DNA from: Platanthera guangdongensis
Lineage: Eukaryota; Streptophyta; Magnoliopsida; Asparagales; Orchidaceae
Length of the DNA stretch: 64,000 nt
Direction of reading: 5' to 3'
Assembly (NCBI GenBank): GCA_039583875.1
Contig: CM077162.1
Location: 67,205,259 to 67,269,258, forward strand
Shown: positions 21,065-33,278 of the stretch, piece by piece
Layout: each line of letters begins with the position of its first letter
Numbering within the stretch: position 1 is the first letter of the stretch
The notes under the pieces: model-generated
Seen by the model: only the letters and a program-made list of their open reading frames with translations
Told to the model about the DNA's origin: nothing
The model's database searches: none
Position numbers and translations under genes: made by a program

Positions 21065-24000
21065 CTGGGAAGCACTAAAGATTCTAATGACACCGAATGT
21101 AACACACAAAAAGTACAGCCTAAGAGTTGACCTGAGCTGGACGGAAATCGTCGAGCAGAGCTGGACGGAAATCGTCGAGCAGAGCTTGACCAAAATATCG
21201 AGCAGAGCAAGACCAAAACATCGTGCAGATCTCAAAGAAAATGTCGAGCAGAGCTCGATGAAAATCGTCGAGCAGAGCTCGACGAAAATCGGCGAGCAGA
21301 ACTCTACGAAAATCGGCGAGCAGTGCTCGACAAAAATCATCAAGCAGAGCACGATGAAAATCGACCAACAGAGCTCGACAAAAATCATCGTGCAGAGCTC
21401 GATGAAGATCATCGAGCATAGCTCGACGAAAGCCTCGAGCAAAGCTGAGCGGAGATCAGCGAAGAGAGATTCGTCGGGCGGAGTTCGACGAATGAGATGA
21501 ATTTTGTCGGACTAAGCTTCTGGAATTGGAAATTTGGAGGAGAGAGAAGTACTTCATTTCTCTTTAATGCAGGAGAGAGAAAGTGAAGGAGAAAGCCACC
21601 CATGGCCTTTGGAAGCCAAGGGCCACCCCCTTTATGACTGGATTCAACTCTCTTGGGGAAGAGGAGGAGTTTCCAGCTGTTTCCCGGCCTTGTTGAGCCA
21701 GGTAGCCAGGTTCAACCCCCCCCCCCCCCCCCAAGCCATGGCCGAAATAAACCTTTAATGGCCATTAATGGCCATCAGTGCTAGGACCTTCCCCTTCCCC
21801 ATATGGTCAACTTATTATCATCCCTGGACTCAGAGGATAAGTTTCCGCACTTCACCTGAAGAAACAATGCACTTTGGTAGTGCTGTTGTCTAGCACCAAA
21901 AAGCTCCACCACCGGCCATGGAGCACCAACACCACACTCATTAACAAGCCCAGTTATAAGTCCTCCTCTACTCCTTCTATGAAAATATCTTATGAATCCT
22001 TAGGGATAAGAATCGTGTTCAATTGAGCCCGATCGGGTGGAGATTTCCCCTGGTTTTTTTTGAGAAAAATAAAGTGTCTGATTCGCCGGAAACGGCCCTC
22101 CGGAGACCGTGCCGCCGCCCAGCGATAGCCACCACCTCAACAGAGGTGGTGGTGGCGGTCGGCTAGGAAGGGGTTTGGTAGTATTTGGGCACATGCACCC
22201 CACTTTAATCACTAGGGAATCAATTATGATCATACACCTTATGAAATAAATAATGGGCCATATGATCTTGGATATTCATGAGACTTTGATAGGAGTAGTT
22301 TTATGGTGATATTGATCTCTGAAAATTATTATAGGATGTTTAGTGAACAGTAGTAGCTCATACTTGTAGGTATAATCTCCATCTTGCCCTTTTGATGATT
22401 TTTGAAGTAACCATGGATCGATTAACTTAGAATTATATGAAAATGTGACACGACAAATTAAATATCATTTAGAGGCACTAGTAATTTAATTGGATCATTT
22501 GGGCTTTTCCTCTTACTACTTCATGTGTTAAGTAAACTAGTGCACCATACATTGATAAATAGAAAATAAATCCTATATCTTTATGGAAAATTGTATTACT
22601 TGGCCAGAGAATCATTTAGTACATAATAAAGTTTCAAAAATTATTACATGTTATTCTCATGAGTTTACAATAATGTTGCTTCACAAAGTACACCTTAATG
22701 GATTTATTTGAAGTATTTTTATATATAGTGTACTTACCTTGGAAATTAATGAAACTTAGTCAGTAGTGTTTGATGACCATTAGAAGGCTCTGTTAATTTT
22801 TATATTATTTTTGAACAATGATTTATGGTACTCCCTTCATTAACTCTAATTATTTGTATTTATCTTGAATTAATTAATTAGGGGTAGATACTTTTATGAA
22901 AGTTTGTGAAACTTAGTATTCTCTATTATTTTGGCATCATATAGTGATCATAAGTTTTGGTTGGCCATAACTCAAGGGAATCCAGTACTTCAAGTTCAAA
23001 ATTACCCCTGACTTATATTTTGGAAAATATAATAAATGTCAAATTAATTAAGAAAAGTACTAGTTTTTGGATTTACGCTAAACGTGACATAATAGACCCC
23101 CAATAATTATCTTAGGGCTTTTGAATGAAAATATGGAGTACCTCATATCATGTACAACATATAGCTTAGATTGGTCTGCATTTAGTAAAACTGCGGAATA
23201 TGTGATAATATGTGGATTGGACATAGGGAGATGGGTTATTGGTTTACTGATCTTGTTAAAGTGAAAAGAAAACGAGAACATCATTAGGAGTCATGTTGAG
23301 GAGAGGGTTGGGTTGACTAGTGTTAAGAAGTGCTCGGGATCGACGAAAGATCGTCTTTCCTGTGGAGTGAGAAAGTCAAAATACACTAGGGTTAGATCCA
23401 GAATAATGTTAAAAGGGATGAGGAATTGGGTAATAACCAATAATAGTAAGTGCCTTGCAAAAGGGAGTATTGGGCTTCAGCCCATCGTAGTTCCTAGTGC
23501 ACTCGAGAGCCCTTTACAGGGAATGCCTTCGGGCAGTCTAAGGTTAACGTAAGCCGTAGGAATAAATGGAATGGAAGAGTAATTAGAAATACTCTAAGGT
23601 TACACTTACACTCACCAGTGTTGTGGGAGTTAGGTTAGGTCTCATGAGCGGTAGGCTCAGTGGTTTTGGTGATGGGCAGGTTAGCCCGGCGAGCCGGTAG
23701 GGTCGGAAGGTTGCTGAGACAGATGGCTAGTCCGGGAAGCCGACGACTCGAAGATTTATATCTATAATTAATGTTTCATGTGAATAAGTATAAGATGGTG
23801 GGTATTCGGTATTAGACGATCATTCGCACCTATGTCGATACGTTGACTCGGTGGGTCTGGTGGACATATAGCCAAGGGAAAGAATGACGGTGGGTCAGCA
23901 CAGTACGCGGAGACCCTGGCGTGTCCTTTAGGGTCGTTAGTAAGGGCTAGTCCTGGCAGTGAGGATACCCTCATAGGAGTGGGGTGGCCCGAACCACTGT

Positions 24001-24960
24001 CTCTGTTTGCCACGACGGAGGCTCCTAGGAGTTATGCTAGCTTCCAAATAGGGGGAATTAAAGGTCTGTGCGCATAGAGTCATGTGTGTGAGTTGCACTT
24101 GTGTGAACATAGCATTTCATCCGCATAACATTTCACTACAGTCATATTTGCATAAAACCAGACACCCCATCGTATAACCTAGTATGGGATAGCTTATATG
24201 ATGAGATTCTTGCAAAAGACTCACTTATAAGTTTGTATGAGCATTCATATAAGTTAAGGTTATTCTTCATTATACTTTGCCCTCTTACTGTTCTTACTTT
24301 ACTGCCTTACTTTAGTATTGTCATGTTACTATTGTACACCTTTATAACTCTGTGATATCACTGTTAATTTAGGTCCGTCGTCACATGCTTACTTTGTTAC
24401 TCTCCACCTTCATTACCTTTCCTTGACTTCTCCCCGCTCGGTGCCTAGGATCTATGGGGGTGGGGTGGGGGATGATAGGACTCAGTCTTTTAGACTAACG
24501 GTCGTTGACCAAATCATTTTAGTGTATTGTGGAGCCGAACCAGGAGATGCAGCCCCAGAGGTTGGTGTGCTTGGAGATGGGACAGTCTAGCCCGGGAGTT
24601 CAGCCAGCAGGGACAGTGAATCCCGATCTTTAGTAGATTTTATAGATTTGCTTCAACATTGAGTGACTTATAGTGAGGATTATGATGTATCAGGCAGGAG
24701 CCCCTTTTATTAGTAATACTTGGATTTATTGTTAGTGTGGACTCTCCCTTCGTGGAGATTTATTATATTCATGTGATTTTTGTGGACAAGTATTTGAGTT
24801 TATTTTACTCTCTTATATTTACTCTTCTCTTCTGTGATCGGTATGGCCGGCAGGATCAGCATTTTGTAGTGACGACCTTCCGGGCGTGTTGGTGTCACCG
24901 CAAAGCGTTGGTTCTGGGCTTAAGATCCCGGTTGGTTTGCAAAAAAAGGCAGGTCTCACA
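21055..24960 (+). repeat. Gypsy 5' LTR-like region, plus orientation
   Basis: Begins TGACAAAACC and ends GGTCTCACA, followed three bases later by TGGTATCAGGGGG, a primer-site-like word. Length about 3.9 kb, long but possible for chromovirus LTRs. It contains a CGTCGAGCAGAGCTCGACG array (21130-21490), a C homopolymer (about 21716-21732), a GC-rich stretch (22080-22165) and a long AT-rich stretch (22250-23100). No second LTR is visible in the window, so the limits rest on end motifs and on similarity to the inverted copy at 19431. Confidence 0.45.
21130..21490. repeat. CGTCGAGCAGAGCTCGACG hairpin array
   Basis: About fourteen units of roughly 21-24 bp built from GAGCAGAGCTCGACGAAAATCGTC with substitutions. 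Each unit contains the palindrome GAGCTC and CGTCGA/TCGACG arms. CpG-decayed units (TCATCAAG, TCGACAA) are mixed with intact ones. Confidence 0.85.
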
Positions 24961-25897
24961 AGCTGGTATCAGGGGGAAACCTCGATCTAAAGAGAAGAAG
25001 TCCACACACAATGGTTCACCCTGTGCGAGCATTAGTTTGGGGACAAACTAACAGCAGAAGCTGTGGTGTGCCCATGTTAAAAAATCACAATATATAGTCC
25101 ATAAACCAATGAGTTAGGCCAACCTAACTAGAAAACTCGACTTACCAAGATGATTCTTAGAATATCCTGGTCAAAAGTAACTTTAGGTATAATTCAGTTA
25201 AGGTACGAGGATACCTGAAATGACTTGAGGAGGAGTCTAATGTGAGAGAAGTGCTTAAGGCTTAAACTCTGATGTCCCAACCTTACTTATTAAAGTGGCA
25301 CTATCGCTTGTTACATAAGTGACAGGACTGCCTTATGGAGAATTGATGCCTACAACCATTAGCGGAATAGTAGGGGACTCATATACTCGACCCTCGTATC
25401 GATGGCATGATTAGGATGAGACATCCATCATACAAAATACCAAGGGTTGAATAAGAATAGAGGTTCAGAAGACAGCCATTTGGGACAGAGTCACATGTTG
25501 ACCTTAAGAAAGTGGTGGTAAATATTAACCTGGAGAGTTTAAATGTGTGTAGTATATCAACAAGTTTCAGGATGGAACTCCAAGTCTAAGGTTGCATGCC
25601 CTAAAGATTGTGTGCATATCTAGCCCGAACATAACATAGTGATATCGAAGGTACTTAGCCTAAGATGGGTAGGGGCTTATCTTTTGTTTATTGGGGGCTT
25701 GTCTTTTGTTTATTGGGCAAATTAGTTATTGACCTGGGTTTTCTCAGACCAGATTTAGAAAATATGGTGTCACAAACATAGTGAGATTGAGTTGATCTTT
25801 GTCGACATTATTCGGGAGAAGATAAGATTTTGTAAACACGTGTTTGGAATGATGATCTGTAGTATTACCAGGACAATGACTGGAAATAAGGAGGAGT
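24961..25897 (+). other. Short gypsy internal remnant after primer site
   Basis: Starts with AGC and TGGTATCAGGGGG (24964-24976), a tRNA-iMet-like primer site with mismatches. The rest has no ORF over 60 codons and no recognisable Gag motif. It ends where the copia LTR begins at 25898, so the remainder of this gypsy element may lie beyond the window on the far side of the copia insertion. Confidence 0.4.
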
Positions 25898-27565
25898 TGT
25901 TGAAATTTGTGAAGTGAAAGAGTAGGCTAGGCGGTATGAGCGGCCTGCGCAGTCTGAGTCTGCGACCTGGGAGGACTACTGGTTGTGGCCTGGGTGACCT
26001 GGCTTGGTCTTGGTGGTAGCTTAGCTGCTTTTGAGGAGCGGCCTGTGCAACCTGGTGTGCGACCTTGGGCTTCTAGTGGAGCGGCCTGAGCGGACTGTGT
26101 TTGGCAGTCTGTTGGCAGTGCTCAGCTTGATCGGCGGCCTAGCAGTAAGCCAGCACTTGTTGTAACCAGGCGGATTGGAAGTTCTATTCGCGGTGTGTTG
26201 GCGGGCTTGTCTTTTGCATCCGCGGAGTCGGCATTTGTGGACGTTTTGGAGATGGGCTTTTGTTCTTGCCGAGCTCTCCATGTTGCGATGGATGATTCAC
26301 ATCCTTGTAGCGGACTGTCCTGCTGATTGGTGGTCTGGGTCTTCTGTGTCCGCTGTGCTCGCGCTAGTTGCTTGATGGGTTGCTGGATGTCCTTTTATGA
26401 CAAGTCCATTGTGTTTGCAGAGCTCGCAGAGTCTGCTGTTGATCGAGCGGACTTCCTGTTGGTCGTGGACTTGTGGTGGGTCGTAGCATTGTTGTCGAGA
26501 TGTGCATACTACTTTTTTGTCTGCATACAGCATGCGAACTGATGCAACATATGTTATGGCTGTGTCCGCGTATTGTGTTAAGTTGCGGACTAATGTAGCA
26601 TGGGTTGCGGGTGTGTCCACATGCTGAGTGGAGGACAGGCGCTATGCTTGTGTTGGGCTGACTGGCGCCGTGCTTATATTGTGTCGGTTGGCCTTATGTC
26701 CGCTTGGTGGCGGACTGGCTTTTGACCTGGCTCCTAGAGGCTTGAAGTCTAGCCAAGTCCTTGCAGACTTGGCAGACTGGTTTGTGTTAGCGCGCAAGCT
26801 GGGGTGGTGACTCTATTCACTAGGGTGGTGACCAAACTCCTCACCTCACCTATAAATAAACCCCCTGACACATCTACAGTAACAGAGTGAACAGTAAGTG
26901 AGGGCTTGCTTAATTGTTGCGGTCTGATTTTTTCTGTCCGCACGGGTTGAGCAGATTTAACTGTGTGTTGTATGCAGGTTTTGCGGCTAACACTGAGGAG
27001 ACAGGAGATTAGTTTTGACTGCGGTCAGCATCAGTGAAGTTTGCGGTTTCAATCAGTGGTTTCAGCAGGTCGCGTGGGGGCTAGTCAGTTTTCTCTTCTT
27101 CAACATTTCCAAGTTCAATAACTTGTCCGCCGAGCTCGGCGGTCTAGGCGGTCTGTTCATCAGTTCGGCAGCAGCTTGTAGCAGTCAGTGAATAACGATG
27201 TGTTTGCGCGACCTTGCGGTCTCGGCGGACTCCATGTTCTATTCGTCTTCTACCAGTAGTAGAAGTTTGGGTGGCTTCGGCGACTTCGGCGGACTGGGCG
27301 GTATCGGCGGTCTCCAGTTCTGTCCGCTCGGATTGTTGTACTTGTAGTTTTTCCTGTTACTTTGTACTGTCGAAATCATGTCTCGCCATGTATACCTCAT
27401 ATAGTAAAGAAGAAATTATATATGATCTGCTTGCCCCTGTGATTGCATTTGGTTGTTGAAGCTTGCTTTCCTGGTTTCCGCAAGATCAAGGTGTGATCCT
27501 GATAGTTCTGAGGATATTAATTTGGCATTAGGCTATCTTGGTGACCACTTTGAGAAAATTCAACA
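25898..27565 (+). repeat. 5' LTR of outer copia element
   Basis: Runs from TGTTGAA to TTCAACA, a perfect 7-bp inverted terminal pair, directly followed by the tRNA-iMet primer site. Length 1668 bp. A TATA box (TATAAATAA, 26851-26859) is present. The U3 and R parts are rich in GCGGACT, GGCGGTCT and CGGCGG words (25925-26770, 27120-27340). The right-hand LTR is outside the window. Confidence 0.85.
26851..26859 (+). promoter_or_regulatory. TATA box of outer copia LTR
   Basis: TATAAATAA, the likely LTR core promoter. Confidence 0.55.
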
Positions 27566-27577
27566 TGGTATCAGAGC
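27566..27577 (+). promoter_or_regulatory. Primer-binding site, tRNA-iMet type
   Basis: TGGTATCAGAGC immediately abuts the LTR end TTCAACA. Confidence 0.92.
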
Positions 27578-27665
27578 AAGGTTCAGTTACTTGAGTAGTG
27601 ATCAACTTGTGTTATTGCTCTGTTGTTGCTCTGTTCTTCTGGTAGCTTAACCAAAGTTTGCTGCA

Positions 27666-27787
27666 ATGGAAGGGAACTAAGCAAGAGGTCTGGGTATTGA
27701 ACTCTTCACCACGACTAACTTCAAGAAGTGGAAGTCGTGTATGAAGAGTTTTTTTCTTGGCGAGGAGTTATGGAAGTCGTTGGTGGT
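27666..27787 (+). pseudogene. gag: Copia gag, N-terminal piece
   Basis: ATG at 27666, a TAA at the fifth codon, then FTTTNFKKWKSCMKSFF and LGEELWKSL, the usual N-terminal W/K pattern of copia Gag (UBN2-type). It is cut at 27787 by the Tekay element. The continuation, starting DDRQEVTG, is at 41418. Confidence 0.75.
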
Positions 27788-29029
27788 TGTCGACGCTCAG
27801 GCGAACACCCACTAACTAGACTATGAAAACGCATAAGTTTAATGATTAGAAAATCAGATATTATTTTAAGGCCTGTATCCCTAGGCTCGGTGGATCATCT
27901 AGTCCACAGTTTAATAACTATGCTTATACGCAGCGAAAAATGCTTTAATTATTTTTTTAACATCCTATGAGAGTGCATAAGCGACCCCCGAGGTCAACTT
28001 ATACCATGCAAGACTCTAGATTTATTTTATATTATAAGTAGAAAATGATCCTTTTTACGTTGCTTGGAAAGTAGTGTATGAGTTTTATAAACATGCTGAT
28101 CATGAGATATACTTATAATAGTGTTTTAAGGTTTAAAAGTAACTAGCAACCTAGCATAAATCTTCCCAAGAGCAAGTAGACTATCTCCAGAAAGGTAGCA
28201 GTAAAAGAAACATATCTATTATCATAAGGTAAAACTACCAGTGGGCGCCAACAAACTGACACAAACCCACTAGCAAGTATGTATGTCTATAAGAAAAACA
28301 GAAAACTACCTCACCACAATAAGAGAAAGAACCCTACAACTCAAGGGATCACCTGCAACACCACAGCAAATCTAGCCGTCTACTCCGCTACTAATAGTAC
28401 CTGAGGCATTCAGAGAAGAAAAGAATACCTCAGCAAGTAAAACAAGAGATTCTGAATTAGAGCATTATATCAAAATGGAATAAAAGAGAGTAAGTAAACA
28501 TGGCAGTAAAAGCAAACACTGTCCAAAGTAAGCAAAAGTACACAAAGTAGCAGGTAACAATAACAAGCCCTGCCCAAATCCTGCAGAGGCTACAAGGCAA
28601 AAGACAAGAAAACCTGCCACAATATGTTGCATTCAACCAGGAAGAAACACCTAACAATCCTAGTTTGTGAGTAATGGCAGTAGTAAAACATCATGGACCT
28701 GAGTTGGTGATCAAAACAGTCCCCCAAACAAAACAGTTCCAACAAAAAAAATTCACTGTGTCAGCACAAAACCACCACAAACCCAGCCCGTACCTGGGAT
28801 TAAAAGGTGGCGGCCACAGCAATACCCAGCCCGTACCTGGGACTAAAAAGTGGCGGCCACGGCTCGGACACAAAACATCCCTCTCCTTTAGAGCGTCAAA
28901 ATACCACTACCTGCCATAACCCACGATTTGGACCTCAAAACAAAGGAAGAACGAAAGGCCGACACGACATCCACCCTAGGAGGTAATCACTCGGGAAGAA
29001 AAGAAACTGAAAAGGAATAACGTCGATCC

Positions 29030-29360
29030 CAGCTTACAGGATTCGTCGATCTCAAGCCACAGGACATCGTCATTCTCAAGCAACAGGAGGTCGTCGAACC
29101 CAGTTCGACGATTTTATTTTGTGGAACTTAGGTCACATAAAATCGTCGAACTCAGTTCACAGGCAATCATCGAACTCAGTTTGACGATTTTCGTCAAACA
29201 CCGGACACAGGAAATCGTCGAACTCAGTCCACCAGAGATTGTCGATCTCAGTTCGACGATCTTCGTCGAACTCAGGTCGACGATCTTCATCAATCTCAAG
29301 CAACCAGAGATCGCGATCTCAGTTCGACGATCTTCGTCGAACTCAGGTCGACGATCTTCG
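29030..29360. repeat. TCGTCGA/TCGACGA hairpin array in Tekay 3' LTR
   Basis: Units with arms TCGTCGA and TCGACGA around 7-base loops such as ACTCAGG and TCTCAGT, repeated about ten times. The corresponding array in the other LTR is at 39925-40265. Confidence 0.88.
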
Positions 29361-29789
29361 CAGAACTGGCTACGTTGAGTACAGCGCAATCCTGTACATC
29401 CACCTTCATTTCTGACCAATCCTCTTAGCCTAATTCGATCCTATTACTCGCAATGTAAGTATGAAAACCCACTGTTACTAGTTCTAGGGCTGATAGGCTA
29501 ATTGCTACCCTAACCGAGATTAACAGGGAACAATTTGATAAAAACCAAGACTACAGCAACCCGGCCGGAAACTTGGAGTTTTAGAACTTGAGAAAATGCA
29601 AAAAAGAAACATAAAAGAGCATTCATGGTTTAAGATCCACATGATTTTGACGGAGAAATAGAGCAAAATAAACAATCTCGGGAAACATGAATGATTACAG
29701 CAAATATGACCATGAAAAAGAGAAGAAAAACTTGGCAAGGGTAAGAGCACCACTTGCCTCAAATCCCAGCGAAGCTTGGTCGGCCCCTT

Positions 29790-32443
29790 TGTAACGCCCC
29801 GTATTTTTTCGTTGAATGATTGCATACGCTTGATGGGCGTAACGTTGGCTTTGACCGTTGTTCGAGCATGGTTTTCCCGCGGGCTTGCGAGTGGCTGTTT
29901 TGGTAGCCGAGTTGCACGATTCCCCAGCAAGCCGGAGTCCAATTTGGGGACTCGGTGAGGCCTCTTAGGGAATGCTTGCACTTTTTCGAGCCCGAGTAAG
30001 GTTGCTCAAAACGGGTTGATTGTATGGAAGATGTGTACAGAAAACAAAAAGGGGTAAAAAGTCCTTAAGGAAAAAAATGGTCTAGGATGAGAAAGAAACA
30101 CTTTTCAAAACAGTGAAAAAATGGTCATTTTTTTAGTGACACGGCCTGGGACACGGGCGTGTCCCAGGGCGTGTCCAGCTCGGGATGCGGTTTGGCTTTG
30201 TGGTCGTCGAACTTCGTTCGACGAAGTTGCGGGAGGAACACGCCCCCCGACACGGGCGTGTCGGGGCGTGACCCAGGGCGTGACCTGGGGCATGACATCC
30301 TTGACTCGACGAATTTTCTTGCGTCGACTTGAGCTCGACGAATGGGGTACACGCCCCATGACACGGGCGTGTCACGGGCCGTGTCCCGCTATGTCGAGTG
30401 TCGAGTGTCGAGTGTCGCGTGTCGAGTGTCGGGTGTCGAGAGAGGGGACACGGCCTGTGACACGGGCGTGTCACAGGGCGTGTCAAGCTTTGTCGAAGTG
30501 TCGACACTTTTGGTCGACGAGATGTCGAGACACGGGCTACGCACCCTAGGTCACAGGCATGACTGACCTATCACGGGCGTGTACCCGGCCGTGTACCTTG
30601 TGGATAAGCTGGAAATTGTTGGCGTCTGCGCCGCTTAAGGTACACGCCCTGTGACACGGGCGTGTCACCGGGCGTGACAGGGCCGAAAATCGACTTTTAT
30701 CAGTTTGTTTGTGCCGTCCATTTCTCTGATTCTGGATCTAACGGTCCAGCTCTGTTCTGGAGGGAATAAGGCCGAGAAAGAGATTCTTTCTCCTCACTTA
30801 TCCCTTTCTCCATCTTCTTCTTCATTCTCAAAGAGAAAGCAAGGGAGAAAAGCTAAAGCAAGGCAAGGAAAGAGAGGAGCAGTCATCGCGGTGTCGTCTC
30901 GGTTCAGGCAAGCGGTGTTCTTCACCCTTGCAAATCTTGTTTTCTTGTTCTTTGATTGCGCAAGTTTAGCTAGCTTTCCTCTTTCAATTTTACTAGCTTG
31001 TTCAATTTTATTAGCCTTGTTACTCTTGTTTTTGTTTAGTACTCACAAACATGAATCCTCTTATTCCATCAAGTCTTACATGCTTGCCGCCTAATTATCA
31101 AATTTTCCCTATGCTCAATTAATTCTTATGCTCATTTGATTCATGTAGTCTTTCTTGTTCATGTGATTCTTTCGCTTGTTGGTTTGGTTAGCGTTGTCCT
31201 TTGTGGAGTAAGGAGAAATCCAAATGCTAATAAGTTTGACATAACATGGGTAATGTGTGGTCATGAGTGAGGACGATGAAATGAAACGTGTTTAGCTTGG
31301 GTTATGGTGAGTTTTGCGAGGCAAATTGTGAACCATGGCTGGAGCGTTTGTGTGAGGATTCTATAAGGGGTGGTGTGGTTTCAGCCTTGGTGGCCACCAG
31401 GTTTTGCTCTATGGTATAGAGTACCATTTTGGCCCCGATTTGGGCTGGCTTTTATTGGTGCGTTCCACTTGAGAGCCGCCACCAAAAGACCCTTGCGGAA
31501 TCGAACTTAATCGCTGCTTCTGTTTCACTAGTATAGTGGTTCTTGTTATAAAAAATGATGGAATGGGCATGTATATTGCCTTTTTGCTCCTGCGGGTTGA
31601 GCAGGACTTGATGAGAATTGCACGCACTTGGTGCATTTTACACTTTGGGTTGACAGTGTTGAACACTTGTTTTCCACCTGTTCTTTTCACTCGTTTTGCA
31701 TGAAAAATTGCTGCGGGTTCGGTAAGCCCCTTCGTCATATTTTATGAACTTCATACTTTATTGTGTAGCTTTGATGATTGCTGAGGTGTTCTTTCTTAAA
31801 TGCCTCAGGTACAGGTTGTAGCCGGTTGAGCGGCTAGTGCTTGGGTAGAGTTTCTTTGGAGCTAGCCCAGCTTACTTAGCGAGGTAGTTCTTTACTTTGT
31901 TGTACAAACATACATGTGCCCCAATGGGTTCGTGTCAGCTTGTTGGCGCCCATTGGTGGCTTTCTTTACTTGTGATATATGAATGCTAGACTGCTAATGT
32001 GACTCATTTGGATGAGATGATGTCTCCTTGCTCTTGGGAAGGATTTATGCTAGGTTGCATTAGATATTTTCAAGATAAAACAAACCTATTATCCTATATC
32101 ATGAATACATGTTTTGATAAACTAAGACGTATTTTCCAAACAACGCAAAAAAGGATGATTTCTTATATGATTATAAATCTTGGATGCATATAGGAGATCG
32201 TCATAAGTAAACTAAAGTATTTTCTGCCGCGTACAAACACACGTTTTGATCCATAAGGCCGAGGGATACGGCCATCAAACTAAACAGTTTTCTTGCATAC
32301 AACTGATGGTTTTCAACTACTAAAGGAAGCGTCGAGCGTTTGCCTGAGCGTGTGCAGTTATCCCCTGCATGACGTGGCATCATAACACGTAGTTCCTCTT
32401 ACTCTAATACGATATACTCGTTGAGGAAATGCGGGTTGTGACA
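29790..32443 (+). mobile_element. Solo LTR of a Tekay-like gypsy family
   Basis: Starts TGTAACGCCCCG and ends GGGTTGTGACA, with no internal genes and no primer site. A perfect CCCTT duplication (29785-29789 and 32444-32448) flanks it. Cutting it out makes the surrounding Tekay LTR continuous with its partner at 40690. Its ends and its right part (GCCTGAGCGT, GCAGTTATCCCCTGC) match the Tekay LTR family in the opposite orientation. Length 2654 bp. Solo LTRs arise by recombination between the two LTRs of one element. Confidence 0.92.
30135..30690. repeat. ACACGGGCGTGT hairpin array in the solo LTR
   Basis: At least six units of the core CACG-GG-CGTG occur. The flanks differ between units but pair within each: CCTGGGA with TCCCAGG near 30147, CCCCGA with TCGGGG near 30250, and CCTGTGA with TCACAGG near 30453. 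Between them lies a run of six GTGTCGAGT-type 10-mers (30392-30440). Confidence 0.88.
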
Positions 32444-33278
32444 CCCTTCCCTCACTCTCGGATCTAGCCGCAAAGCACTAAGCCAAGAAATAGTAGGAAT
32501 GTAGATCTAAGCGCGAGTAATCCACGCCCACTCTCGAAATCGAATTCCGACTGCTAAATCTCCCGGAATTGGCGTCCGAAGGCAAGGGTGGTCCGGCGGT
32601 TATTTCCTCTCTCGCGAACAGGCAGCGGTTTCTTCCGAAAAGAGACAGTGAACAGTCCTAATTTCAACCTGAGGCTATATATATACACAGCAGCTGAAGC
32701 TGAAATACTTTCTTTCCCTAGCCAACCCAAAAGCTGTCAGTCACCCTTTCACCATAACTGCTACTACTTTATTTTTTTTAAAAAACTATATATAATACAT
32801 AATATCACATTATTATAAATAAAATACAAAACGACGCGAAACCCGAACATCCTCGGAATTCGACGAAATTCGCACCATAGCCAAATACCCACGCTACTAA
32901 CGCAACGACGAAGTCGAAATCAACTTTTGACGAACAAAACTCGGGTTATACCCACCCGAAGCCAGAACACAAGCATCCCCCGAGAGGCCACACCGGGTCA
33001 CCCAAAACGACCCGGCTTGCTAGGGAATCTTGCCAATCAGGTTACCAACAACCACACAAGGAACCTAAAGAGCTAAGACCACGCTCTAACAAATGGCACA
33101 AGTCAGAAACGCGTCAATGTAACGCCAAACGAGAATTAAATAATCGCAGAAAAATCGGGGGCGTTACAGTCACTCCCCCTAAAAGAAAGTTTCGTCCCGA
33201 AACGTTACGTACACAACTTCTACTATAGAAGGAAAGTAACAAAACAAGAGTTACTAGAAAGAAAACGTACCAATCCAA

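Larger units (their letters stand above)
27788..33168 (-). repeat. 3' LTR of Tekay element, interrupted by a solo LTR
   Basis: Matches the 5' LTR from 38732 to 41412. Without the inserted solo LTR and its target duplication it is 2722 bp. On the plus strand it begins TGTCGACGCTCAGG, corresponding to position 38732 of the other LTR, so 85 terminal bases are missing. A 44-46 bp local duplication at about 28785-28865 (CAGCCCGTACCTGGGA...GTGGCGGCCAC) is single-copy in the other LTR. The inner end GGGGGCGTTACA meets the polypurine tract of the minus strand at 33169. Confidence 0.85.

Noticed and set aside
21047..21500. ORFs of about 100-150 codons on both strands at 21047-21500
   Set aside because: Translations of the GAGCTCGACG repeat; both strands open because the units are palindromic.
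26021..27660. Small ORFs in the outer copia LTR and leader
   Set aside because: They lie in LTR and leader DNA between known end motifs; GCGG-rich composition explains the open frames.
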